DNA from: an uncultured Bacteroidales bacterium
GTDB taxonomy: Bacteria > Bacteroidota > Bacteroidia > Bacteroidales > UBA4417
Direction of reading: 5' to 3'
Assembly (NCBI GenBank): GCA_903917425.1
Contig: CAIXAQ010000798.1
Coordinates: forward strand, 1-6,165
DNA: 6,165 nucleotides
The notes beneath the pieces are model-generated. The model had not been told where the DNA came from. It saw only the letters and a program-made list of their open reading frames with translations, and made no database searches. Below, in pieces: positions 1-6,120 of this stretch. Every line of letters starts with the position of its first letter. Within the stretch, counting starts at the first letter, position 1. The position numbers and the translations under genes were made by a program.

Positions 1-2577
1 AATAGCCAGCCCGTACCGCTTCAATACATAATTACATTGCATCTGGCCGCAAACGGCATCAATTGTCATGGCTGGCTGATCGGCATTTTCTTCCAGTCGG
101 ATGTAACTTTCAAGTGCAGCCTCATAATTATTCCGTTCGTGATTAATATGTGCCTTCCTGGAAGCAGCATTGGCAGTGAAACGCGAATTTTGCCGGCCCA
201 GAATGAATTCATAGTTAATTAAAGCCGGGTCGTAACGCTTTGCCCTGTAATCGCATTCGGCTTTATAAAAATTCGCCTGTAGTATAAATGCTCCTTCAAG
301 GAACTTGCTGATATATTTCGAAAAGCCGTCGGTTGCTTTTTCGCAATTCCCGTTCATATATTGATTTTCGGCCGCAATGTAGGTGAGTGAATCCTGCTCC
401 GAGTGCGAAATGTCAGCCTGCGGAATCTGCTTGGTAAAGTCAACATACTCATCTACCTGGTTCATTTCCACATATATGCTTTTTATGCTGCTCAATGCTT
501 CTTTCGATTCGGGTGTGCCTGGATATTCTTTTGCCACACGTTTCAGCATGGTAAGGGCTTCCTCATCGCGGTTCTGGTTAAAGAAAATCAGGCCTGTTTT
601 AAGCAGCGATTTTTTAACGTAAGTGCTGTTTGGATAATCTTTTACAACACGCTGAAAATAGGTCAGCGCTTCGGCATCGCGGTCCATCACATTAAAAGTC
701 AGGCCGATTTCATATAAAGCATCATCGGTATAATTCGATTTGCTGTAGGTTGTCAACATCTTTCGGAGTGTAGCAATTTTATTTTCCATTTCGCCTTGTA
801 CCCCATAGCAAATACCCGCCTGGTACATGGCATAGTCGGCATCTGAAACCCGCGCCGTGACAGCTTTTTGGTAATATTCAACCGATGTTGTGTATTCTTT
901 GGTCATAAAGAAACAATCGCCCAGGCGAAGGTTGGCATCTCCTGACAGTTTTGCCTCTGTTTTCTTGTCAGCCAGGTACTTACGGAAGCCATTTGCAGCT
1001 TTAGCGTACTCTTTCTTTTTAAAATAGCAATACCCGATATTGTAGTTTGCCGTGTTGTAAACCGCTTGGTTCAAAGCACCGGGAGTTACAAGGAATTTAT
1101 TGAAGGCCTCTATGGCCTTGTCCCATTGAGCCGTGCGGTAGTATGCCTCGCCTGTCCAATACGAAGATAAAGCCTTGATGGAATTATCCGTAGTGAGTTC
1201 GCGAGCCTGGGCGAACAGTAAAATAGATCCGGCATAATCTGTTTCGTTAAACACTTCGATGCCACGGTAATACGCGATACGCTGGTAAGCGGCATCGAGG
1301 CGGTCACTGTGTTTTTTTATCTGTTGAATGCTGGTAAGTGCATTTTTATAATTTTTCGTCAGAAGATACAGGTCCGCCAGGTACCCGTAAAATTCATCCC
1401 GGCGAATGGATTCGGGGTATTTGCTTAAATAATCCTGAATGGCGTTAACAGCTTCATTATATGGATTGTACGAAAGCTCAACGGCTAATTTCGAATAATT
1501 GAAGAGTGCTTCTTCCGTGATAGCCGGATCTGTTTTTAGTTTATAAGCGGAATTGAAAGCGTTGAAAGCAAAGCGTTTCTGGTTGGTTTTAATATAACAA
1601 TCGCCCAGGTGGAAATAGGCATTTTGCGATAAGGTATCCTGCGCTGTTGCCACGGATTGAAAATATTTAACAGCTTGTGTATAATTTCCAGACTTATAGT
1701 TAGCAAAAGCAATTTCGTAATTGTCGGTGGTCGAAACGGATGAAGGTTTCGAATCGAGGTACTGGTTAAAATACCTGAGCGATGTTTTGTATTCACCCTG
1801 GTGAAAATAGGCATCTGCTGTGAGACGGGCGATTTCAGCTGTTTTTTTGTCGCTGCCAGCTTGCAGCAATGGGATTGATTTTGCCAACAACTCATCATAC
1901 CGGCCTTGCAGGGCGTAAATCTGGACAATATAATAATTTACAACATCCCGGAAAGTTTCGTCTGTTGAAACACGCTCGAAATGTTTCAGTGCCGTTTCGT
2001 AGTTTTTTTCGGAATATGCTATATGGCCGTAATAATAGTTGGCAGGGATATTGTATTTGTTCGGTTTCTCTGTTAAAAGAACAAAATATTCACGTGCTTT
2101 CTTCTGGTCATTGGTTTTAAAACTGGCATAACCACATTTAAAATAGTATTCGTTCAGTTGTTCGGCAGTCAGTTCGTATTTATCCACTTTTGTGAAACTT
2201 TCGAGAGCTTTGCCATACTCTTTGTTGTTGAGTTCAAGCTTGCCAAGTTCATAGAAGGCTTCGTTTACCTGTGCATTTTGAGGATAGGTTGCTATAAATC
2301 TTTCGAAACGCTGCGAGGCATCCGGATGAAAAAGCTGTGCCGCACACAAGGCAGAATAAAACTCAGAACCGGCTTTGATGTTGGATGCTTCTCCGGTAAC
2401 CAACTGATCGAATATTACCTGCGCCGAACCGTATTTGGCTTTGTAATACAGGTCAATCGCCTGGTCGTAAGCGGCTTGCGGGTTGTCGTAAATGCTGGTT
2501 TTTTGAGCTGTAGCCTGCATGCACAGGCTGGTTATCAGAATAAAAAATGCAGTGCTTAAAATTCGGCTTATATTCAT
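1..2577 (-). CDS. Exported tetratricopeptide-repeat (TPR) protein, 3' end outside the window
   Basis: The frame reads from an ATG at 2577-2575 to base 1 without a stop, giving 859 residues and no C-terminus. Residues 1-24 form a signal peptide: Arg5, a hydrophobic stretch, then Ala-Thr-Ala before Gln25, suggesting signal peptidase I cleavage. The rest is almost entirely helical TPR-like units. The clearest begin near residues 107, 180, 250, 286, 319, 473, 510, 547, 620, 656, 767 and 806; each has an aromatic-rich first helix, a Gly or Asn turn, and a second helix of the A-x-x-x-F/Y type. Similar exported TPR proteins of about 1000 residues are common in Bacteroidota, so roughly 100-200 residues may be missing. 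TPRs bind proteins, so a periplasmic or envelope scaffold is inferred; the partner is unknown. No Shine-Dalgarno sequence precedes the start, as is usual in this phylum. The gene starts 299 bp after the T9SS cargo gene on the same strand and is probably transcribed separately. Confidence 0.93.
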   Translation of the reverse strand, partial: MNISRILSTAFFILITSLCMQATAQKTSIYDNPQAAYDQAIDLYYKAKYGSAQVIFDQLVTGEASNIKAGSEFYSALCAAQLFHPDASQRFERFIATYPQNAQVNEAFYELGKLELNNKEYGKALESFTKVDKYELTAEQLNEYYFKCGYASFKTNDQKKAREYFVLLTEKPNKYNIPANYYYGHIAYSEKNYETALKHFERVSTDETFRDVVNYYIVQIYALQGRYDELLAKSIPLLQAGSDKKTAEIARLTADAYFHQGEYKTSLRYFNQYLDSKPSSVSTTDNYEIAFANYKSGNYTQAVKYFQSVATAQDTLSQNAYFHLGDCYIKTNQKRFAFNAFNSAYKLKTDPAITEEALFNYSKLAVELSYNPYNEAVNAIQDYLSKYPESIRRDEFYGYLADLYLLTKNYKNALTSIQQIKKHSDRLDAAYQRIAYYRGIEVFNETDYAGSILLFAQARELTTDNSIKALSSYWTGEAYYRTAQWDKAIEAFNKFLVTPGALNQAVYNTANYNIGYCYFKKKEYAKAANGFRKYLADKKTEAKLSGDANLRLGDCFFMTKEYTTSVEYYQKAVTARVSDADYAMYQAGICYGVQGEMENKIATLRKMLTTYSKSNYTDDALYEIGLTFNVMDRDAEALTYFQRVVKDYPNSTYVKKSLLKTGLIFFNQNRDEEALTMLKRVAKEYPGTPESKEALSSIKSIYVEMNQVDEYVDFTKQIPQADISHSEQDSLTYIAAENQYMNGNCEKATDGFSKYISKFLEGAFILQANFYKAECDYRAKRYDPALINYEFILGRQNSRFTANAASRKAHINHERNNYEAALESYIRLEENADQPAMTIDAVCGQMQCNYVLKRYGLAI

Positions 2578-2876
2578 AGTGAAACGATGAAAATCAGGAT
2601 TAAAGGTACATCAATGTATCAAAGGCAACAGGCAGGTATTGCATAACTTATCAACACACAAGGTTTGAAAACTTAACGCTGTCGGAGAGCATATAGTATA
2701 GAATGGGGAAGAATTGGGAAATGAAAATTGCGAAATGTTGGAGTAAACGCTTATTAGTCAATAACATGCATGAATTATAGTGAAAAATATTGCATTTCGT
2801 CTCAAGAATCTTACAATGCGTCAACACAGAGAATGCAACCTTGACGAATCTCGGAAATAAAACAAATGAAAAGGGA
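2578..2876. other. Intergenic gap between the two minus-strand genes
   Basis: This 299-bp gap separates the stop of the T9SS cargo gene from the start of the TPR gene. I see no coding frame with a credible start. It holds the possible terminator described at 2783-2848. The promoter of the TPR gene must lie here or further upstream, but I found no good match to the Bacteroidota pattern TTTG-N19-21-TAnnTTTG. The nearest is a partial box reading TACATTG on the minus strand (2612-2618), without a matching upstream element. Confidence 0.6.
2783..2848 (-). terminator. Possible terminator structure after the T9SS cargo gene
   Basis: On the minus strand the arm TTCGTCAAG (2848-2840) can pair with CTTGAGACGAA (2806-2796), leaving a two-base bulge. 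A smaller stem, CGTCAA (2819-2824) with TTGACG (2841-2846), competes with it. Five T residues on the minus strand (2787-2783) follow nine bases beyond the larger stem. The structure lies about 30 bp after the stop codon, where a terminator would be expected. The stem is interrupted, the enclosed loop is long, and the T-run is not immediately adjacent, so this is tentative. Confidence 0.3.
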
Positions 2877-3785
2877 TTAGTTCAGAATCGTGATCTTGCG
2901 GGTATCAAGCAGGCGGCTTCCCGATGTGATCCTTATAATATAAGTGCCTGTGGGAAGACTGCTTACATCCAGCCGTTCAGTAGATTGTTGCATCGTTCGT
3001 TTCCAGTTCCTGGTTTCTGTGCCAGACATTGTGAACAGGCTTATATTAAGGTTCTCCTGCTTCCCGAAAGTGGATGAAAGTATAAGTTGACTGGAATTAC
3101 GTTCGGCATAAATGCTTATATCTTTGGCAAAAGTCACGCCCTCAATTCCTACAGTGCCATAAACAAAGGAAAGGTTATCAACCCACATTTTCGTCCCGGT
3201 ATGGTCGATCCCATCCTGGGGAATTGAGTTTAGTATTAAAATATTCATGGTATCGGGCTCAATCCATTGCTGGTATTCGATCGGAACTTCAAAATAAGAC
3301 CAGTCGTTAAATGTGCCCGACAAATTGATGACTCCAAAAGCAATGGTATCCTGTACTCCGTTGTTCCTTTTGAAAAGCCCCATTCCAACAACGCAGGCAT
3401 CATTATTTACAGGCTGGTATTTGAAATAACCGGCAAGTTTCTGGGGCATTCCGGTAAAAGGATATCCGCCGGTGACCGACGCTGTTTGGGTAATCAGATT
3501 TATATCCAGAATGCCTAGAGTGAGTACCCCTTGTACCGTAACCGGATTAAAAAGCACCGACTTAGTTACTGTTGTGAGTTGAGCCGAGGCTGTACCTTGC
3601 TGTGGACTTGACAAATCTTTGGTAACCGTTACGAAGTTGGTTCCTAAAAAATTCATATTTGTCGTATTCCAGGTATCAGGCTCGCCTCCTGTCCATGTTT
3701 CGAAGCTGCCGTTGGGTATTTGCTGTGCGAAACTGCCTGAGATAAATAGGAATGGAATTATAAATAATAACAATGCTTGTTTCAT
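2877..3785 (-). CDS. Secreted T9SS cargo protein with a PCMD-like domain
   Basis: A 302-residue protein. The start is placed at the ATG 3785-3783, not at an upstream in-frame ATG (3887), because only this choice puts a classic signal peptide at the N-terminus (residues 1-20, hydrophobic core, Ser-Phe-Ala before Gln21). The mature protein opens with IPNGSFETW (23-31) and PDTW (36-39), followed by a beta-rich body containing a GYPF motif and ending in VDNLSF. This pattern resembles the PCMD family (putative carbohydrate metabolism or binding domain) of Bacteroidota. Residues about 222-302 form a T9SS type A sorting domain: a strand region, then LFTMSG, LDVSSLPTGTYIIRI and a final KITI strand. 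The protein should cross the outer membrane by the type IX system and be released or surface-anchored after removal of the C-terminal domain. The ligand is unknown; no catalytic residues are evident. The sorting domain is near certain, the PCMD assignment is from pattern recognition. Confidence 0.93.
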   Translation of the reverse strand: MKQALLLFIIPFLFISGSFAQQIPNGSFETWTGGEPDTWNTTNMNFLGTNFVTVTKDLSSPQQGTASAQLTTVTKSVLFNPVTVQGVLTLGILDINLITQTASVTGGYPFTGMPQKLAGYFKYQPVNNDACVVGMGLFKRNNGVQDTIAFGVINLSGTFNDWSYFEVPIEYQQWIEPDTMNILILNSIPQDGIDHTGTKMWVDNLSFVYGTVGIEGVTFAKDISIYAERNSSQLILSSTFGKQENLNISLFTMSGTETRNWKRTMQQSTERLDVSSLPTGTYIIRITSGSRLLDTRKITILN

Positions 3786-3838
3786 AGTCTGTTTTTTTGA
3801 AAATAAATTTTCAGATCTGTGCCTGCTTATTGAATGCA

Positions 3839-3871
3839 ACAATATAACTCTTAAAGTTCCCTGACCCCAAA
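3839..3871 (-). promoter_or_regulatory. Putative promoter of the T9SS cargo gene
   Basis: On the minus strand TTTG (3871-3868) is followed after 21 bases by TATATTGT (3846-3839). This resembles the Bacteroidota vegetative promoter (TTTG, 19-21 bases, TAnnTTTG); the upstream box is exact and the downstream box differs at its last two positions. Transcription would start near 3834, giving a leader of about 49 bases before the ATG at 3785. There is no Shine-Dalgarno sequence; the leader is A/T-rich just before the start. Confidence 0.45.
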
Positions 3872-3917
3872 CTGCTATCCTGGACAAGCCAGTGTCTAAA
3901 AGTAATGAAAAACACTT

Positions 3918-4024
3918 AAGATTAAATGAAAAATGAAAAAGTAAGGGGGTGCAATACTTTTACATTTTGTGTTCTGTGTTTAATGTTTTTAATTCCGCAT
4001 TGAAATATTAAGCCAGAAAAAACA
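3918..4024 (+). repeat. Intergenic direct repeat, copy 1
   Basis: This segment matches 5698-5804 in the same orientation. The core 3955-4009 aligns without gaps to 5731-5785 with 47 of 55 bases identical (counted by eye). The similarity extends left through a shared aatga-aaagta stretch and right to a shared run of six A followed by cat, with short gaps. It lies between the T9SS cargo promoter and the 3' end of rnpB. It is not part of a conserved reading frame: in the frame that is open in copy 2, this copy has a TAA stop at 4008-4010. Its function is unknown. Confidence 0.75.
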
Positions 4025-4033
4025 TCAAGTTTT
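4017..4033 (-). terminator. Weak terminator-like hairpin downstream of rnpB
   Basis: On the minus strand AAAAC (4033-4029), a five-base loop and GTTTT (4023-4019) form a short AT-rich stem running straight into two more T residues. It lies about 37 bases beyond the 3' end of rnpB and overlaps the right end of repeat copy 1. With only one G-C pair it would be a poor terminator alone, and I saw nothing better between rnpB and the next gene. Confidence 0.25.
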
Positions 4034-4069
4034 AGGATAAGCTACTAACTCCTGAAATGCAACACTTTA

Positions 4070-4478
4070 GGTGACAATCCTATAAGCAGGATTCTGTTCC
4101 TTCGGGCCTGTTGCCGACCCTCCGGCTTCCATCATTTATCTGGGGCCGCCATCACTGACGGTCTCTAACGACCTACCCCCCGGGCATCGGGCGAGCAACC
4201 CTTTCAGCAACCGCTTGCACGGCACTACTCCCGGTATATTTGGTCTTTCAACCCATAAGGTTTACCCTCATGCTGCATCGCTGCAACACAGCGTGGGCTC
4301 TTACCCCGCGTTTTCACCCTTATCGCACCTTACGATGCGACGGTATATTTTCTGTGGCACTGGCTGTTTCCACGGTGTTCAGCCGCAGAACCTTCCCGTT
4401 AGGAAGTATGGCGCTCTTTGTTGTCCTGACTTTCCTTACCCGCGGACGAGCCGGGATACGATAGAACAGATTGTCACC
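4070..4478 (-). ncRNA. rnpB: RNase P RNA, bacterial class A type
   Basis: This is the catalytic RNA of ribonuclease P, which removes 5' leaders from tRNA precursors together with the RnpA protein. Read on the minus strand, the conserved blocks occur in the right order: GGAAAGTC (4435-4428), CCAGTGCCACAGAAA, GATAAGGGTGAAAA and GGTAAGAG, the L15 region GGGTAAACC (tRNA CCA-binding loop type), GAAAGACCAAATA, AGATAAATGATGG, and ACAGAATCCTGCTTATAG near the 3' end. The ends are set by helix P1, ten perfect base pairs between 4478-4469 and 4079-4070, giving about 409 nt, a normal size. P4 pairs CAGGA (4428-4424) with TCCTG (4091-4087); both strands depart from the usual CCGG-type sequence yet still pair, which supports a functional RNA. 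Mature ends could differ by a few bases. A promoter lies immediately upstream at 4483-4514. Plus-strand reading frames across this gene are shadows. Confidence 0.97.
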
Positions 4479-4482
4479 ACTG

Positions 4483-4514
4483 CAAAATTACAAATAATCC
4501 ATTACATGTGCAGG
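4483..4514 (-). promoter_or_regulatory. Putative promoter of rnpB
   Basis: On the minus strand TAATTTTG (4490-4483) is an exact match to the Bacteroidota -7 box TAnnTTTG. It ends four bases before the first base of helix P1 at 4478, exactly where transcription of an RNA with little or no leader should begin. Twenty bases upstream is CCTG (4514-4511), a partial match to the -33 box TTTG. Confidence 0.6.
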
Positions 4515-4520
4515 TTCAGT

Positions 4521-4550
4521 TTTTTAGTCTTCGAATAATAATTACTTTTG
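4521..4550 (+). promoter_or_regulatory. Putative promoter of the DUF4249-like lipoprotein gene
   Basis: TACTTTTG (4543-4550) matches the Bacteroidota -7 box TAnnTTTG exactly. A T-rich stretch at 4520-4525 sits at roughly the right distance for the -33 element but lacks the final G. Transcription would start near 4555, giving a leader of about 26 bases before the ATG at 4581. The box lies back to back with the rnpB promoter. Confidence 0.5.
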
Positions 4551-4580
4551 CTGCATAAACTTTTTGATTTCTCATTTCAG

Positions 4581-5594
4581 ATGAAAAAAAATCCGTGTTT
4601 ACTATTCTTATTCCTTGTTCTGGGTTTTTTGTACTCATGCAAAACTGATTTTGATGTAATAGCTGATTACAAAGAAGTTGCCATCGTTTATGGTTTATTA
4701 AATCAGAATGACAGTGTGCATTATCTTCGTATAAACAAAGCTTTTCTGGGCGATGGGGATGCAATGCTATATGCCCAGGTTGCTGATTCTTCGAGTTTTG
4801 GAAACGATATCAATGTGGTTCTGACCGAAATTACCACCGGGGGCATTAAAAGGGAGATTGTTTTCGATACGATTACATTACACAATAAAGAGTCCGGCGA
4901 TTTTTATTCTCCTGACCAGTTATTCTATTATTCAAAGGCAAAATTTAATGAGAATAATTCCTATGAACTAAAGGTTACCAATAAAAAGTCCGGCAATGTG
5001 GTGAGTTCAAAAACAGAACTTATTCATACTTTCAGCATCACCAAGCCTCTTTCGGGAGCAAAATCAATCAGTTTTCCCCGATCCAGTACTTCGCAACAGA
5101 AATTTATCTGGGAAAATGCAAAAAACGGCAAGAGATACCAGTTTAAATTATATTTTAACTATAAGGAATTAGGTCTGAAGGGAGATACTACCCATCGTAA
5201 GGTCGAATGGGTATTCCCCGAGCAAACTACCGAAACCATTGATGGAAGCGGATCGAGTGAGGCTGCTTACCAGAATGAGGATTTTTTCAAAATGTGCGAA
5301 AGCAAAATCCCTTATACCGATCAGGCTGCTGAAGATGCTGTTATAAAGCGTTTTGCATCAACCTGCGATCTCGAAGTTTCTGTTATAGGCGATGAATTTA
5401 ACACTTACCTGGATGCCAATGGGCCCTCGACAGGCGTTCTGATCGAAAAACCTAATTACACAAATATTTCAAACGGGCTCGGTTTACTTTCCAGCAGATT
5501 CCAGATACGGCGTCTTCCACTTCCACTGAGTGCTGCAACCATTCTCGATCTGAATTCTACAACCGATTTGAAATTTGCAAAGCCCACAAAGTAG
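4581..5594 (+). CDS. DUF4249-like lipoprotein
   Basis: A 337-residue protein. The start is the ATG at 4581: it gives a compact lipoprotein signal (Lys2-Lys3, hydrophobic residues 6-17, lipobox Leu-Tyr-Ser-Cys with the lipidated Cys20). An in-frame TTG at 4548 would only add residues and overlaps the promoter box. The mature N-terminus leads into VYGLLNQNDSVHYLRINKAF (36-55) and FLG, and the C-terminal part has NISNGLGLLSSR (295-306). Both resemble the Bacteroidota DUF4249 family, lipoproteins of unknown function of about this length; many lie beside outer-membrane receptor genes, but no receptor is visible here. Two cysteines besides Cys6 and Cys20 (in MCES and STCD, about residues 238 and 261) might form a disulfide; this is inference. 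The gene diverges from rnpB and has no same-strand partner in the window. The product is expected to be anchored to the outer or inner membrane. Family assignment is by pattern, not by search. Confidence 0.93.
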   Translation: MKKNPCLLFLFLVLGFLYSCKTDFDVIADYKEVAIVYGLLNQNDSVHYLRINKAFLGDGDAMLYAQVADSSSFGNDINVVLTEITTGGIKREIVFDTITLHNKESGDFYSPDQLFYYSKAKFNENNSYELKVTNKKSGNVVSSKTELIHTFSITKPLSGAKSISFPRSSTSQQKFIWENAKNGKRYQFKLYFNYKELGLKGDTTHRKVEWVFPEQTTETIDGSGSSEAAYQNEDFFKMCESKIPYTDQAAEDAVIKRFASTCDLEVSVIGDEFNTYLDANGPSTGVLIEKPNYTNISNGLGLLSSRFQIRRLPLPLSAATILDLNSTTDLKFAKPTK

Positions 5595-5604
5595 ACTCAT
5601 TTAA

Positions 5605-5631
5605 GCCAGGCAGAAGAATTTCTTGCCCGGC
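5605..5631 (+). terminator. Imperfect hairpin after the lipoprotein gene, possible terminator
   Basis: Ten bases after the stop codon, GCC-A-GGC and AAGA pair with TCTT, GCC-C-GGC around a three-base loop, with one mismatch and a two-base bulge. An alternative pairing joins CCAGGC (5606-5611) to GCCTGG (5630-5635). Position and GC content suit a terminator, but no T-run follows, so it may only stabilise the mRNA 3' end. Confidence 0.4.
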
Positions 5632-5649
5632 CTGGGCAAACCAGAATTG

Positions 5650-5670
5650 TTCGGCTGAGTTTATGCCGAA
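5650..5670 (+). other. Second hairpin downstream of the lipoprotein gene
   Basis: TTCGGC (5650-5655) and GCCGAA (5665-5670) form a perfect six-base-pair stem with a nine-base loop; adding one bulged A extends the stem by TGT/ACA. On the plus strand it is followed by A-rich DNA, not T. It may act with the hairpin at 5605-5631 as a 3' end structure of the lipoprotein mRNA. Confidence 0.35.
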
Positions 5671-5697
5671 ACAAACAAGCAAAAAAACCTTTTCCAT

Positions 5698-5804
5698 AAA
5701 ATTAAGAATGAGAAAGTAGGAGGGCTCTTATACTTTTATATTTTGCGTTCTGCGTTTAATGTTCTTAATTTTCCAATGAAATATTGTGCCTGGAAAAAAC
5801 ATAT
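5698..5804 (+). repeat. Intergenic direct repeat, copy 2
   Basis: This is the partner of 3918-4024, in the same orientation and 1776 bp further right measured at the core start. The core 5731-5785 differs from copy 1 at eight of 55 positions; six of these are C/T transitions. It lies about 100 bp after the lipoprotein stop. A 70-codon frame starting from a TTG at 5743 runs through it, but copy 1 is interrupted by a stop in that frame and every changed codon would alter the amino acid, so I do not treat it as a gene. Confidence 0.75.
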
Positions 5805-5940
5805 CATTGAAAAAAATTACACTAAACTGAAATTGAGCTGTTTAAAACAGAGTGTATTCCGCCAACAAAAAACGGAAAATCGATCATTGCGATTTCAGTT
5901 TTTAACCAATTTGTTTCATGAAAAACCATTTTCTGCCGTT

Positions 5941-5990
5941 TTGTCAGCACAATAACAGGCTGACAATCTCTTGCTGTCAATCCTAGCCTG
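5941..5990 (+). repeat. Nested, mutually exclusive inverted repeats
   Basis: TTGTCAG (5941-5947) is a perfect inverted repeat of CTGACAA (5960-5966), giving a seven-base-pair stem with a 12-base loop. The overlapping segment CAGGCTGACA (5956-5965) can instead pair with TGTC (5975-5978) and AGCCTG (5985-5990), a ten-base-pair stem with a six-base bulge. The two stems share 5960-5965 and cannot form together. No T-run follows either stem. Confidence 0.45.
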
Positions 5991-6120
5991 AGTTCTAATC
6001 TGACATATTGTTTAATCTAAAATATTGATATACAGTATTTAAAGGCTGTTTCATTTTGTGATGCTTCGTCGATGTCTCTGTTTTTGATTTACGTCCTGCT
6101 TCAGATTCACTTGTGGCATA

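Noticed and set aside
37..2559. Several plus-strand frames and two other minus-strand frames over the TPR gene
   Set aside because: They are shadows of the continuous 859-codon TPR frame; their translations lack family features.
2521..2577. Lipoprotein signal in the TPR protein (Cys19)
   Set aside because: The residues before Cys19 are Thr-Ser-Leu; the -1 Leu does not fit a lipobox. The Ala-Thr-Ala before Gln25 fits signal peptidase I better.
3786..3887. 34-residue N-terminal extension of the T9SS cargo protein from an upstream ATG
   Set aside because: It would bury the signal peptide in the interior and overlap the likely promoter at 3839-3871.
4215..4538. Plus-strand reading frames of 74 and 107 codons
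   Set aside because: They lie antisense across rnpB, whose conserved blocks and P1 and P4 pairings explain the sequence fully.
5743..5955. 70-codon plus-strand reading frame through repeat copy 2
   Set aside because: It starts at TTG within the repeat core. The homologous copy at 3965-4010 has a stop in the same frame, and all codon differences between the copies change the amino acid, so there is no sign of selection on a protein. Composition is low-complexity and family-less.
4072..5985. Short similarity between the rnpB 3' end (TGACAATCCTA, 4072-4082) and TGTCAATCCTA at 5975-5985
   Set aside because: Ten of eleven bases match, but the similarity does not extend and the spacing to the neighbouring repeat copies differs, so a partial rnpB duplication is not supported.
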